Of a stretch of 64,000 bases of DNA, positions 1-13,629 are shown piece after piece. Made by a program: the position numbers and the translations under genes. The DNA is from Struthio camelus. Its lineage: Eukaryota > Chordata > Aves > Struthioniformes > Struthionidae. Every line of letters begins with the position of its first letter. The stretch's first letter is position 1. Below the pieces are notes generated by a model, which saw only the letters and a list, made by a program, of their open reading frames with translations, had not been told where the DNA came from and ran no database searches. The DNA is taken from assembly GCF_040807025.1 (NCBI RefSeq), contig NC_090946.1:83202641-83266640 (forward strand), written 5' to 3'.

Positions 1-819
1 GTCAAGGTATTTAGAAAGTTCGTCCTCCCTCACTGCTCCTGCCTATAAGCAGTAGGACCAGGCTGATTGCCACGAATCAACCAAACAACTGTGATGCATG
101 CGTTTGAGGTACTTGTTTTTAGGCTAAATCCTTAGGGCACAAGACAAGAAGTGATGGCAGAGTTTGAGAATATCGAGGGGAATTACTTTTAGGGTGTTGT
201 TAGGACTTTCGCTTTTTTAATGAAAACTTGTGCATGTGCCAAAGGGCAAAGATAAAACAGCTATAACGTGTTTATTTTAAAAAATGAAGAACGGAATAGT
301 CTGGCAACTTGTGTCCACACCAAGTTTCTGATGACTGCGAGAGAAATTAAGCAGTTTAGAGAACAGTAAATTATATGTGGAAAAAATAAAGATCCCCAGC
401 ATGCATGTGAAGCCTGAGTTACAAAAACTGCAGCTCTAAGTGGATTCGTAGTGTCCGTCTTCTAATGACGGGACTGAGTCAGGGCTGTTATTTTGATGGA
501 TCTGGAGAAGTGATCCCGTAAGTGCTCCACGGAAGTTAGGCTATAACCTTCTCCACGTCAGGTCTACGCGGTCGGATCAGTACTGCTGCGGTGCGGGTTT
601 CTGGTATTTGCATTAGCTATATATTTTTTTCTTTACGTATCTGTGTCTTTTGCCAAAGAATGGTTTTGTCCTCAAGGATGAAGAAAATGCTTGAAGATAG
701 CAACCAAAGAAACAGCTAAAGGAAGCGGCGTAAGGTTCTATGTTTTGTGGTAATGGATGGGTCTGGACAACCTGTTCAGTTAAATGTTAAATCCTTGATT
801 TAACTGCTGGATCTAAATG
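1..819. other. Non-coding DNA, nothing recognised
   Basis: AT-rich vertebrate-type sequence with stops in all frames. I see no splice-site pair, repeat family or structured RNA here. Confidence 0.5.
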
Positions 820-925
820 GGGCGCAGACCTGGGTTGGGTCCCAGAGAGCCGGGTTCAGGTGCTAATCCAGAGAGGGGCTCCCTGACCTTGGGCGAGTCA
901 CTGCAGAGAGAATTTCCCCGGTCCT
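820..925 (+). repeat. MIR/CORE-SINE-like relic
   Basis: Two blocks lie in the order expected for a MIR element. CAGACCTGGGTTGGGTCCC at 825-843 resembles the tRNA-derived B-box neighbourhood. GACCTTGGGCGAGTCACTG at 885-903 resembles the conserved core segment, and a degraded TTTCCCC follows. MIRs are ancient tRNA-derived SINEs found across amniotes and long inactive. About 40 bases between the blocks align poorly, so the copy is diverged or carries a small insertion. The call is by eye from the remembered family consensus. Confidence 0.55.
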
Positions 926-3900
926 GTCAATGACTCCAGCATGAACGCTATTTCTTTTCTCACCTGGACTTAAGTCCTTCATTTTTCTTAAACAAACAAA
1001 ACTCCCTGCCCCAAACCAGTCTTGAACCTCCTGCAGTAGTTCTGATAGTACATTGTGGAGATTTCTGCCCAACTCTTGGAGGAAGGGCCTTTTCTGTCCT
1101 GTCCAATGGCTCCCTTCGCCGGGTGACTCTCATGTTGGCCTGTACTGTATGTTCCATAATTGCACAAGTGAAAACCAGCACTTAGAAACACTGCTGAAAA
1201 GCTATAACACTTTCTGCTCTGAACATTTTTGATGTTTTCTGAACAATCCTAACAAAATGCTTACAGAAATTTAAGACCAAACTGATCGTATTTGCTTTAA
1301 AGCATTCTTTCTTAATAATTAACACAACGCAGTCAAGGTAAAAAGGTAAAAATGGCCTTCACATCATACTGTACTAGCACCAAAAGGCAACTTAGAACGC
1401 ATGAAATGGATGCCATTTTATCTTAATTTAGGAAATTGAAACTTGGTTCTGAGTAGAAAAAGGGATGAATCATTCTTGATGGAGTCGTCATAGCCTTTTA
1501 TGTTCTAAATACCTGCTTCCTTCCCTGCAGCTACCTCCGGTTGCCTGAAGAATGTTCGTGCAACAAAGGTGTTAAATGCCAATTTTTTGGAAAGCTATTT
1601 GTTTTGTTATTTTAAATATAGCCTTAAATGTCCTTACTATTTTTGTGCAGGTACATGGGAAACTGTAAAATCTGTCACTGATTATATAGATTGCTCTGAT
1701 TTGATAATAAAAGTAGATCATGTCTCATCACAGCAGCAGAGAATAACGTCAGGATAGGTGTTTCTTAGTATTTGCCATTCTGGCGTACTGCAATGTACCG
1801 GGAAGATTTTTCAGTGAGGATTACAGAGCAAACCCGACAAGAGTAGAGCTGGCACTTGCAGCTCCAATTTCTGTCTCTTCTCTTAAATCAATAATTGTAT
1901 TGATTGAGCTTTAAAAATTTACATTCCTCATTTTGTCTGTCCTCTGACCTATAAACCCAGAGACAATGATTTATGTAGGCCTTAGTGAACAATATCAAGG
2001 AACATGAGTATCCTTGAGTAGCTGCCTTTCTGTACATGCCGCTCGCTCCTTTTGCTTGGTTTAGTCTGTTTTAGTGTTAAAGCTCTTTTATGCAGCATCT
2101 CTTAAATGGTATTTTTTTTTAAAGGACATATCTTAAATAACATTACTGTTAAAGGGTAGGGCAATGGTGTAATCTTTCAAAGGGCACTTTATTACCAATG
2201 TCATCTTGCATGGAAATGATGTGGGAGTCTGTGCCATCGTCTGAGAGTAAGGGCTGGCCACTTGTGTTTCTCGCTGTGACTTGGCCTGAGCACGTTGGCA
2301 GATGGACAAGCAGAACATGCACTACTGAATTTGACCGATGTTGAAGAAAGTCTGAAAATGGGATAAGTGGTACAAAGGACTATCACTAGGCTAAGAGGAA
2401 TTGCCATGGTGTCCTTTGGGATGCTGTTGAACTAAATATATGTTAGAATTAAGGATTCCCAAAATGGGGCTTCAGAGTTAAGGAACTAGCGCACGTGACA
2501 ATGCAAGTCCCGCGGTGGTGGTTAGCACATCTGCCAGATCTGCTGCCCAGCTGAAGCACAGGAGACATCCTCTGCACTGCAATAATAGAGGAATAACTAA
2601 AGAGACAGATAAATTAAATTGATAATATCTACTTAACATATCACCTTTTCATGATGTAACTTTTTTTCTGGTTTCAAAAGCACCGTTTATTAAATCTGCA
2701 TTTCAGTAAATTGCTTCAGATGCACTAAACATAAAATTATGGAGAGGGTGGGGTTTAATACAGAAAGTGTAAGACAGGTTGGGCTAAAAGCAGTATGACC
2801 AAGGACTGCGTTGAGCTAGAGAAAAAAATATGGATTTCCTCCGGGACCCCTTTTTGAGCTGGGTGTGTGTATGAGAGGGACTGTGTGGTGCAGTCGCGCC
2901 AGAGCAGGGGACTGGGCCGAGTGCCTCAGAAGACCTGTTTCTGTGCATCCTTGAGGTCTTCCAGATCGCTGCCCTTCCGAAAGAGATGTCGTGGCTGCAC
3001 CGGGCCTTAGGCACGTGGGGTGGCAGTCGCTGGTTGATAGCTAGCGGCTTGTGTAAGGCAGGTGGTCAGAGCATTCGGCCGCGTTGCGCTCTGTCCTGCG
3101 GAAATCCGTGAAACGCAGAAAAGCTGCCCGCCCTTCTTCTCCCCTTCCCCTGTTTTCAGAGTCTTTTGTTTTAAATTAGATGCAGCCAAAGTTCTGGAAA
3201 CTTTGGTAAAATTAGCAGAAACTGAACAAAATGAGCTTTCACACTTGAGTGATTTCCACCTCCCACCCAGCCCTCATGCTTGCAACCCAGCTTTAAATAA
3301 TGGTTCTCTTCTGTTTTGTTGTGCTGTCATCTCTTCCAGTGTTCAAAGAGATGATAGCATCTGGTTCCCAAAGCAGTGGATATTTTAATAAGTACGCAAT
3401 GCATAGCAAATGACTGTAGGTTCATAAACCCTTTCACATTTAAGTCCATCCAGCTGAGTGGGGTCTCTGTGGCTGGCTTTACTTTACCAGGTGTTTCTTG
3501 CCATTTATTACTGCCTTTTTAAAATATATGCCCTGAAATTCAGATGTGTATATAATGGGAATGATATACAGTTGTACTGCAGACTGAATGTGAGCCATCT
3601 GTCAAAAACAAAAGCTAAATTCTGTGTAATAAAACCCGCAAAATGATTGATATTTCACATTAAAGGGAGAGCTGAAAAAAGCAATTTTGTTTATGGGTAA
3701 ACCTGTGTCTGGCACATTTTTCATGTCATATAAAGATGGAAATCTCACCTTATGGCTATAGATTACAGCTATATTTCAGTCTTTATAATTATGGACAGAT
3801 ATGCACATGCCTTCTACGTAAAAAGAGATAATTCCCCATGTATTGTTGATAACAGTCCATTTGACGTGTTTCTTTTTGTTGCTTCCCAAAGGTGTAGTAT

Positions 3901-5264
3901 TTCTCATTTGCCGCCCTTAGTCTATCTAGTGAAGCATGTTCTTCTAGTGACTTGATTGGTATTGGTAGTGATTTGATTGGTGCAGCTTTTTCGCACTCTC
4001 AGCTTATTCCAACCCAGGTCTGGGTGCCTGAAGATCTGAAGAGGGTGGCTGGGCTGGGGACAGGATAGGTAGGCAGAAGGGCAGACATCCTCACCTCGCA
4101 TCAGAGCACATGGAGCGCTGAAGAAACAGCTTTGAGCCCTTCACACTTATGCAAAACCTTCAATTATTAAGTGTCGTCTTTTTTAAGCCGTTTTTACTTG
4201 AAATAGCAAAACTGCTGTGGAGCTGTGGCTGTGCCTTGCATCGCCTCTGGATTAGGGACCCACATGTTAGGGAAGCACAGTCCCAGGCTGACTTCTGGAT
4301 TAAACATACCGAAGTCCTGGCAGGTCCTTGTTATTTGCCACAGTGCAAGACGAACTTTTGCGTATTCATACACCTCTTCTGAAAGCACAGGCGTGTTTTG
4401 ACCCTACAGCTGTTGCATGTATAAATTGCAAGACGTTACTTAGGTGGCTCTGGCCAGGCAATAGGATGGAGGTAGCAGCTGGGCTCTGCCCCAGGCTGAT
4501 ACAGCCCAAAAGCTGTTCTAGTTTCATTATTTATAGCATAAAATTAGCATATTCATCAGACAACTGGAAAGGGAGATATTATTCTTTCTGCCCCAAGTAA
4601 TTTGTGCAGTCTAACTAGATTCAGATAGTACGTGTGAGACTTGTCATCAAATGCAGCTGCTATCCTGGGAATCCTGCAGAAGTAAATGAAGCTGGAACAT
4701 CTCGCTCCCTTGACAGTCTGGTTTGAGTTCATTAGTTTTTGCCTTCAGAGAGGATAATCGTCTAGGGAGTGTTTTGAGAGGGAGCTGAACACAAACAAAC
4801 GTCCGCTTTCGCGCACCATGACTTGTATGGACAGTAAACTGGTAGGCTGGGCAAGCGCTTCATCCTGCAGAGCAGGTAACTGGCTGCTTCCGCTGGTGTG
4901 TAACCAGCTCCTCTTCGCTTCCCTTGGCTGCCTCTGCGCTTGCTCAGAAAAAGGCCGAGTTGCTGAATGCACCCAGTCAGGGTAACCTCGACCTACATCA
5001 CTTTTATCAATATTTCTCATTAGCATTCATATAAAACACCGTACTGAAGTGATTCTGTTGGACTGATCAGATCAGCGATGGGTTATGCACATCTTTATAG
5101 GCAGTTCTGTAGTGCAGATTTGTTGTACCTCATAATCAGAGCATATATATGCTGTGTGAATTGAGTTTTTATTAAAGACACTTTGAGTAATAACAAATGC
5201 ATTTAGCAAAAATGCCTAGTTTAAGACAGTGGCCCATTGTTCTCTTCTTGCCTCTGCTTCTCAG
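926..5264. other. Non-coding DNA with short ORFs only
   Basis: No frame exceeds about 110 codons, and the longest (plus strand, 3062-3388) resembles no protein I know. The sequence is AT-rich with homopolymer runs, for example T/A around 2111-2122. A partial local duplication sits near 3950-3985 (GACTTGATTGGT and GATTTGATTGGT). I see no interspersed repeat that I can name. Confidence 0.5.
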
Positions 5265-5405
5265 ACCATGTTTTCTAATGGAGGTAAAGCCACCAGCTGG
5301 AGGACAGACGACAACACAGGAGATGCTGAGGCATGTCAGTGACTGACATCCGGGAACTACAGACTGAAACGGTCTCTGCCCCAGCCTATTGTTTGCCCTA
5401 AGGAG
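5265..5405 (+). other. Possible non-coding exon (acceptor/donor pair)
   Basis: A long pyrimidine tract (TGTTCTCTTCTTGCCTCTGC, then TTCTCAG) ends at 5264 and forms a strong acceptor. 141 bases downstream GGAG|GTGAGT forms a good donor at 5406. No frame is open across the exon: the frame that starts ACC ATG stops after 24 codons and the other two also stop. If it is spliced it would be a non-coding exon or a 5' untranslated exon with a short upstream ORF. Splice-like pairs also arise by chance, so this is a candidate only. Confidence 0.25.
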
Positions 5406-7651
5406 GTGAGTTTACTATAGAGCAATCTAGCAGCATTGACCCGCTGCAAGTCAGGAGTTGTCCACAGGAACTGAAAGGCTGCCCTACGCGTAGCAGCTCG
5501 CCGGACTTAAGCTAGGCACTTCGAGCAGCGTTGGCCCGGATGACCCCCAAAGGTCCTTTCCCGCCGACGCTAAAGCGTACCTTTGGTTTAAACATACTGC
5601 TTTCTGCTCCGTTTCACCAGCTGGTGAAAACTCTTATGATCATGTTAGCAGAAATCAGCTAGCAAATACCACTTTAGAGAGTCATGTAAAATACAAAATA
5701 TTGATTTTTGTTATGAAGAAAATAATAGAAAAATATAAGGGTCAAAAAGGAGATTTTCAGGCATTCAGAAACAATTAATACTACATAATGACGAATCTAA
5801 GTAATATAAGAATGTACATAAAGTTCAGAAAGCTGTATAAGAAACATGAAAAAAGAGGGCAAATTTGTATCTATGACTAGCAAGGTGTCGATTTTAAACA
5901 TGTGAGTTCTTATCAGTTAAGCAGTTTGAAATGTTTTTTGATCGTTTCATAAGTGTAAACAAGCCATGGTGTGAGCATACGTTCAGAATCCAAGCTCATT
6001 CTGGAAAAGATGACTGGTTTACAGTAGGGAACAGGCAAAGGGACAGATTAGGAATGCAAATCCATATACTCTGAATCTGTACAGGGACTGAATCAGCATC
6101 TGGGCTAGAATTAAATGCTGCTAGAACATTTCAAGTTTTGCTAAAACGCTTTTGTGCAAACTGGTACTGGAAAAGGAATTTCTTTTCATGGTTGGTCCCA
6201 GTAACTATGGGTAGAAGAGAAATGCTTTACTTTGTTTCCTTCCTCAGTTTCAGGGGATGGGCAGACCAGGTTCTGATGTTAATCCACCAACTCTATATTT
6301 TCTCTGCACAGTATTTTTTTTTCTTTGCGGCTGGCACATGACAAGGAAAATCTCTGTCTGCATCTACTTGCATTTGGATCGTTATCAAATGTACTCATTG
6401 TTGTTAACAATCTCCAAGAAACGTAATTCAAGCCTTCTGTCTTTTACAGCAATACTGTGAAACCAAACCAAAAGCATCCTGCTTAACACCTTTATACAAG
6501 CAAAATTTCAGTCTTTGGCAGTTGAACTGTGGATTTATATATGAGCAACTCGGCAATGCGAAAGTGTAATATATTATAAGGAGGATGTTCATACCTGAAG
6601 TGGTATTAAACAAAAGTCGCATCATAACTGGTTTCCATTTGACCTTCAACTACTTCATAAGCAAAGTCTGCTTCATATCCGCTCGCTCCTCTCACTGCTG
6701 CAGAAGTTGAGAAGTTATCCAGCAAATCAGTGCCGCAGGAAGAGTGCTTTTGTAATGAAGTGTAGGTTTTGATCTCTCAGGCTTCCCTAAGAGCTTGTCA
6801 GGAGAATGCACCTCTTCCGAACAGAAAATATTAACTTTACAGGAGAAAAGAAAGAAAATATTGTGTTGTGCCATAGAGGACCGTGATGTGCATGTGCCTC
6901 GGTCTGGGCTGCTGCACCGGCAGAGAGCTGGGGCAGGTGGGATGCATGTTCCCACAGCAGACTTTTTTCCAATCCAAGACTATTTCTTTTCCAAATCAAA
7001 ACTTTTGCCAAGCTGAAACTCTGTTTATATTTCCTCTGCTACTGAAGCTTAAAGGGGGTTATTTTGACTGTATTCTAGCAAATCACATTACCCTGATGGA
7101 ACATGTATCTGATGCTCTGGAGAGGAGGACGTCGTACCTGGTGACCAGGCTACCAATAAGGAATTTTTTTTTCCTTCATGAGCAGTGTTTCCTTAGCTGG
7201 GAAAAAACAGCATTTTACCTGGGGAAGAATGAGTGAAAAATCCTGAGATGAATGTGCTTGGAATTTATCCTTTAATTGAAATCTAACTGAAAATATTTCT
7301 CCATTTACTTACACAAATATATTTTTAAGCCACCAGCTGGTTTCTTGGTGACAGCTGAATCACTTGGACTCCATTTTTATTAAAGGTAAAATAAGTATGT
7401 TGAAGTTTAGCTCTATTCCTCTGGCTGGTACGTTTTTGCTAGCAAAGACCGAAGACATTTTTGGACTTCATGACATCAAGCTGTAACAAAGCATATGCTG
7501 TTGGGTTTGAAATTTATGCTGCAAACATTTTTTTTTTCACTCAGATCAGGTACCTGGGAGGTTTAAACCTTCTGACAACATTTGTACCGAAAGCAGCATC
7601 GTTCCTACAACCCAGTTTTTATTTCAAAGGGTGGTTGCTTAAATTTTGAGC
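5406..7651. other. Non-coding DNA, nothing recognised
   Basis: AT-rich sequence with stops in every frame; no open frame passes 120 codons. No repeat family, CpG cluster or RNA gene is recognised. Confidence 0.45.
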
Positions 7652-7675
7652 TTTTTTTTTTAAAAAAAAAAAAAA
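7652..7675. repeat. T10A14 homopolymer dyad
   Basis: Ten T residues run directly into fourteen A residues, giving a perfect self-complementary tract. It could be a simple low-complexity tract or the joined tails of two old retroposed fragments in opposite orientation. No flanking element is recognisable. Confidence 0.8.
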
Positions 7676-10224
7676 GAACCCCAAAGCCACGTCAGCACTG
7701 TTTGTGCTGCAGGTTGGTTGTAGCCCCCACTGCGCTGTCCTACGCCGCGGAGCGACCTGTTGTGCTTCGAGGGCGACGTGGTCCAGCCCAACCCTCGGTG
7801 GCCTCACGTCAAGCCCGATATGCGTTCAGCCGACCCGTTTGGGAGGCTGTGAAGTAAACGGTCTTTTCAGGACTTGTGTTAAGCCCCAAACGCTCCAACG
7901 AGGTGGGGAGAAGCCGTGGAGGGGGCTTTGCCGTGGCCGTGCCGGCAGGGACCCCCCTTTGACGCCCATCTCACAGCTGGAAGCTGTCTGACCCCAGCCG
8001 TGGCGTTCCTGCGCTCAGCACCCTCTCTGCCTCGTTCGCCCTCGGTGATGTTTTCAAAGCCCATAGGGTGGTGAATACTGAATTTTCTGCCCCTGAACCA
8101 AGGGCAAAACCTGCGAGCTAACTCTGGGTCCTTGTAGACCATCTCTCCATCTCTTCCTGTTTCCCTGTTTGTCTCTCTTGGTGTGGGCAAGTTTATGCTC
8201 TGAGATAAAGCAGCAACGCCCTGTGAGGACATCGCGTTTCTGTTGCAAGGTTGTTATCCGGGAAAATTTAGAAATAGTCACCGTTTAACGCCGAAAGGAT
8301 GAGCGGCAATTGTACGTCTAGCAAGGTGGGGCCATGCCAAAACTCTGCAGGGTTTGGTTTTTGACAACTGTCAAAACAAACCTGTTTGACAACAAGGGGC
8401 AAGTTGCTCATACTTGTCCACGTACTAGCTCAGTGGAAGCGCTCTGCACCAAATACGTACGGTCCACCCTGTGTCACCATAGTCTGAGGTGGAAACAGAG
8501 AACATTGAACTTTTCTGTATCTTCAGAAAAGATATGTTTCCTTCCCCTTCAACTCCCCTGTCACCTGAGTTATAAGCCTTAGGTCAGCAACTTTCTGGTT
8601 TTATTAAAGTAATTTCAGTTCTGAGCTGAAGAACAGCAACTTTAACAGTTTTCATTCAATTGAAAAATGGAAAATAGACTCAACGGGAGAGATACTATGG
8701 GCAAAGGAGTTTAACGTTAATGTTTTATTTCAGTAATGACTTCTCATTGTTAGTGAAATAGGTGGAAGTAAGTCAAGATGAGATGATTTTTGCTGTAGCT
8801 TGAAAGTGGATGACTATGGGCAATGCGTTATGTGGAACTGCACAGGGCAGTGCAATGCTAAACGCTAGCACACCAAAACTGTGTGCAATTAGATGCTCAT
8901 CAAATGCAACCATGGAAGATAAATTAGCCCTACATGCTGCTAATAACTCCTCGTGGGAAGTGAGTGAATTAAATACTTAAAAACGATCAGGACTGAAGGG
9001 GCAATCTGATCTTGTTAGCAATGAGTAGTTCATGCAATCGTAAGCCGTCTTATTAAATGGACGGGTGAGTAACTGCCCGTCGGCAGAGCCAGCGTAACCG
9101 GCTGCGCACACTGCTCTGAACTCAACGCAAAGTACAGTAAAACCATTAACTTAAATTGCCCTGAAGAGCTCAGGCGACGGGTGATAAGCCAATTGCTTGC
9201 CTTCATGTGCATATACCCCTACTGAAACAAAAAGACTAACTAGAACCTTATTTTGGGCCATGGAAAATCTGAGGTCATTTCTTAGGGCAATCCTGTGCAT
9301 CGCTGGAAAGATAGTCTTGCTCTGTCTCTTTTCTCTGTCCATAAAATTACTCAGTCTCCCAGAAGAGTAAGTCGAGTACACTGATTATGAGGAACTCAGG
9401 TTATGGTGAGGATGTGGACATAAACATTTCAGGTAGGAAAAAGCGCTAGTCTTTCAGCAGGCTGCAATGTGTTTGTCATGATTTTCTCACTCATATTAGA
9501 TATAGTTGAGGTGGGACCATATTTTCTCCTAGGCTTGTGACAGCTTTCTGTTGCGTGTGGGAAGGTCTGCCATGTATTTCTATTTTTCTTGCCTCCCTAA
9601 ACCAGGCCTTGTATTCATGGGATGATGGTAAAAGATGCAGCTCTGCGCCGCTGAGAATATATATTGTAGAGTAATGAAGCAACGTGAAAACGGCTGGTGC
9701 ACGCGCCGAGGAAGATGTGGTTGTCCCCTTTAAACTGTGCCTTCTGCCAGCAAGATCTGCATGAGGAGGAAGGCGGTAGACCATGTTTCAGCAAAGGACT
9801 GTCTCTGGCCACTGCTCCCATCAGCAGTTCATTGCTGCCATTTTGAGGTAATACTGGTTATCCGCGTGGGTTGTCCTCATGGCATAGCTGTCTGCTACAC
9901 CACGGCGAGCACAGCGTCCGGTCCAGACAGTCTGCTGCGTAAATATTTTGCTCCCAGGAAACTGTCAGACTAAGCTTAGCAAATGCTGCTGGAAATCTAT
10001 GAACTTTAAATAACTTCCACGTGTGAATACAGGTCCTATTTATTAGCAGAGAAAAACGATTAACGCTTTTGGTCAACGCATCTGATTCAGTCTTATGCAT
10101 CCCATCTGCCAGCAAGCCACTCTGAGATGGTTAAATGCACGCGTAGTGACGTATCGCACGCTTTAAACGTAATTTGTGGGAAGCGTGTGCACATTGCAGC
10201 TGCAGAGGTAGCAGGCAGCAAGGC
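7676..10224. other. Non-coding DNA, GC-richer at its left end
   Basis: 7680-8060 is moderately GC-rich with scattered CpG and short open frames on both strands, as expected for GC-rich non-coding DNA. The rest is AT-rich. No gene or repeat family is recognised. Confidence 0.4.
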
Positions 10225-10335
10225 AGCGCCCTTTGAGCCCTGCTCGTTCCTCTCGCGCGGCGCAGCCCCGGGTTTCCGCCGCGGCGAGCGCTGGGCAGGG
10301 GCACCCGGTGGCCTTTGCAGCGTGCTTCAGAAATG
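10225..10335. promoter_or_regulatory. Small CpG cluster
   Basis: By count about 14 CpG dinucleotides lie in about 110 bases, centred on TCGCGCGGCGC and CGCCGCGGCGAGCGC. The flanks have few. Such clusters in bird DNA can mark unmethylated regulatory DNA or a minor promoter, but this one is shorter than the usual CpG-island threshold. No gene start can be tied to it. Confidence 0.35.
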
Positions 10336-13300
10336 CCACGTCAGAGCTGCATTGCTCGTTGAATTGCTTTATGGCCAAGGTCTGGGGGAGAGAGATTAAA
10401 TTCCTGACAGATGCGAGACTTGCAGGTCCCCATGGGCGCCCTGAATCCTGGTTTCGTAGCTGCAAAACCTGCTGTCAGAATACGCCTATCGATAGAGGCT
10501 GCAGAGTTAAAGCAGAAAGCAGCCCGCGCTCTTTCCCCAGCCCCGTAAGCCGTGCGCACAAGCACTTTCACCAGGGCCGAAACACATCCTGGTACTAATC
10601 TCTCTTTGGGCTGAGAAAGTCTGAGGACACTTTGAACTGTGCGTTAGCAATAGAAAAATTCAAGTTTTCTCACTGAAAAGCTACAGAATATTAGTGGAAC
10701 GAAAATTTCTTTTCACCCTGAAGCCACGGACACGGTTTCCAGCCTGTGGGTGGAGGGAAACCGGGTGCAGCGAGGGGCAGCAGTGCCGGGCGGCCCAGGT
10801 CTGCCGGGTCCCGAAGCGCTCAGCGTCTCTTCCTGCGCTCCCAGAGCGACTTGGGCTCACCGTACGGCTGGAAACGCACAGTGACACAGGACCGTAGCTG
10901 CCCCAGTAATACCCACCTACTTTAATTCGATCAGGCATCGCCGTTTAGAAAAATTGGTGCCTACAACTCGGGGGAAATCAGCATTAGGTAGGAACGTTAT
11001 GTCATTTTCTCAAGCAGCAAACGGAAATAATTGTGACTCTCAAAACAAAGTTATGCAGTGAGGTGCATTTCACAAAGATTTGGATATATGGGGGATCGCT
11101 GTAGGTGTTTCGGTTGCTCGACGAGGAGCATAGACTTATCCCTTTGATTAGTGCATACAGCTGGCGTGGGCTCAGGGGTGCTCGGAGCGGCACCTCGCTC
11201 CCCTGCCTCCTGCAGCCACGTCCAGCATCGCAGCTGCCGTTTGGTCATGCTTTTAAGGCAAGTGGAAGAAACGCTGAAACTTTTCTCTGGAATTAGATAG
11301 CTGAAAAATAATGTGCTTTGTCCAAAACTCAAGGTTGACCCAAAGCAAAGTGCCTTGCAAGGAGCATGTTGCAGGGAAGCTTTAGTTGCTATTTATGAAG
11401 TTACATGTTTATAAGGAAGAGTGGCAAAAAAGATTGGAACAGCATCAGAGGTGGCATGAACAAGTGAAAAAATTTGAAGGAAAATGTGGAGATTTTTTGG
11501 TTGGAAGTGGCTTGGAATTGCAGGCAAATTATTTTGTTTTCATTTAATTTTTAATTTTGGTGAAATCAAGCTTGCTTAAGGATGTTTTCGAAGATGCATT
11601 ACTGCTCTCAATCTTTCTCCTCACTGAAGCAACCCAGAACACTTTGGATGTGGAAAGCTACTCATTATCATAATGTCCTGCAGCGCTTTTCTAATTAGTA
11701 GTCAATGTTAGTTCAGGACTGTAACTACCCTAGCAAGTCTAAATTACATTTTCACTATAGCTAACCATGTATTTAGCAACTGAATTTTAAATCTTTATCT
11801 GCAGTGCCTTCTCTGTCACAATCTTTATACATCTAGTTTTGTAATAAATTAGAATTGGGGTAGTTGTGGAGCAAAATCCAGCTGCAGCTGTATCTGAGTT
11901 CAGATTTGCATGCCCCTTGGGGGTTTTTGCTTCACTAGGAATTCTTTTTCAAAGCCTTTTCTGAATTGAAAAATTTGAAAATAAAAATAGATGAGACAAG
12001 AGCACATCTCCTTTGTGCAGTGCTTTCTTTCATATCCTAATCGTTCAATAGATAAAATATTAAGCCGGCTCCCTGATGCCATAGTCTATACTCGGTCCAC
12101 AATATTCAGAATGACCGTATGTCTAAAACACAGATTGTTTCTCTTGACTAAACTCCGGCAGAGTAAAAGCAGGTCGGGCACCTAAAACCTCACGGAATGA
12201 TTCAGGGGCATGTTGTAGCAGAAAGACAGCTCTAAACAGAAAAAGGGGCAATTTCTCTTAGGGCTTTACTGTGGGTGATGCAATTTCAGGGTTGGTTTAC
12301 CACAGTTAAATCACAGGAGTGGTCCTTCCTCTTTGAAAAACAGCTAGCAGAGCTGGCCTTGAATCTGAACGCCGAATCTCAGCTGAATCTGAACTCAGAC
12401 CAAGCGGTGCCAGTCCCTGAATTACTGAAGAAACGTGTGGGTTGAACTGGACACTGGGTGCAATACTCAGATTTCCATCAAGGAAAAGCAGAGATTAGGG
12501 TTCACTAAACAGAGGAGCACCGTTTCCGTTAACAGATCTGCAGGACTGCGGTCTCTGCCCTGCATGCGCTATGCCTCCCGAGTTCAACTTTCTGCAGCTC
12601 GTGAGAGCACTGTCTGCTTGTGCTGGTAGCTGGGGCTTAGGACAGTCACAGAGTTTCACAGTATATTTAGGAAAGTCTATTTATCTGATAACTAGTCTTG
12701 AAACACTTTTTTTTTTTTTATGTTTTATAATTTGCTCATTTTTCTCTTGCCCTGAAGCTTGAATAACTGGGATCAGAGGAAAAGATCAAGTTCCTAGCTT
12801 GCAGAGTTGTACGCTATCACTGTTCGGTATCTATTCCTGACACTTTAGTACAATAACAACCCCCAGGCAAGTGACCAACATTTAAAAATTAGAGTTTTGT
12901 TGGACATATAAATATTTCCACTGTTGAGTTTTCATTCTTATCTGCGAATTTTCTAGCCTAGACTTTTGAGATAAGAACTTGCAGAGGTCCACATCTACCT
13001 GCTGAGAGACGAGACCCAGGAGCCTGAAGCTCTCCGTCACGGAGAGCGGATGGGGTCTGCGGCTGGAGGACTACGGTCTGACCTGCCGCGAGAAGGATCA
13101 GGTTCGTCTGAGGCTGGAGAAGCGTTAGCTCTGCCCTCCGTATCACAGGTGACTGTAGTAAGCACTGAGTTTCTGTCTGCTGTGTCCATCTTTTGTCCTG
13201 TGAAATGTTTTTTGGTTCTGAGGAATCAGCATTTTCCAGTAAGACTATTTAGTTCTGTTTTGTAGCTGTCTTTAACTGTGACTTGTTCAGAAACATTCCT

Positions 13301-13629
13301 ACAGACTATACCAGAGAAGCATTAAAAATGTGCGTGGAGTAGCTTGTTTGGGGCCGTGTTAGAAGTGTTAGCCTCTACTTCTGCTCTTTCATATATTAAC
13401 CTTTACGTGGCAATTTGCAAAACGGTCCCTGAGATGCATTCCAATAACTTGTTCTGACAAATTTTTGCACTAAAATAGCTCACTTGGAATCTTGGAACCA
13501 GCAATGAAATAAAAAAACCGTGATATTTCATAATTAATTACCATAATATCTTCAGTATAAATTGATTTTAAAATAGAACTATAGAATATTATCAGGATTA
13601 AATATTTTACCACTAGCATAACCTCCCTA
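10336..13629. other. Non-coding DNA with a poly-T tract
   Basis: GC-rich patches near 10720-10870 and 11160-11240 give short overlapping ORFs on both strands with no recognisable domain. T13 lies at 12707-12719. Nothing else can be named. Confidence 0.4.

Noticed and set aside
5284..7341. AGCCACCAGCTGG shared by two sites about 2 kb apart
   Set aside because: Too short to be significant; no extended similarity around either copy.
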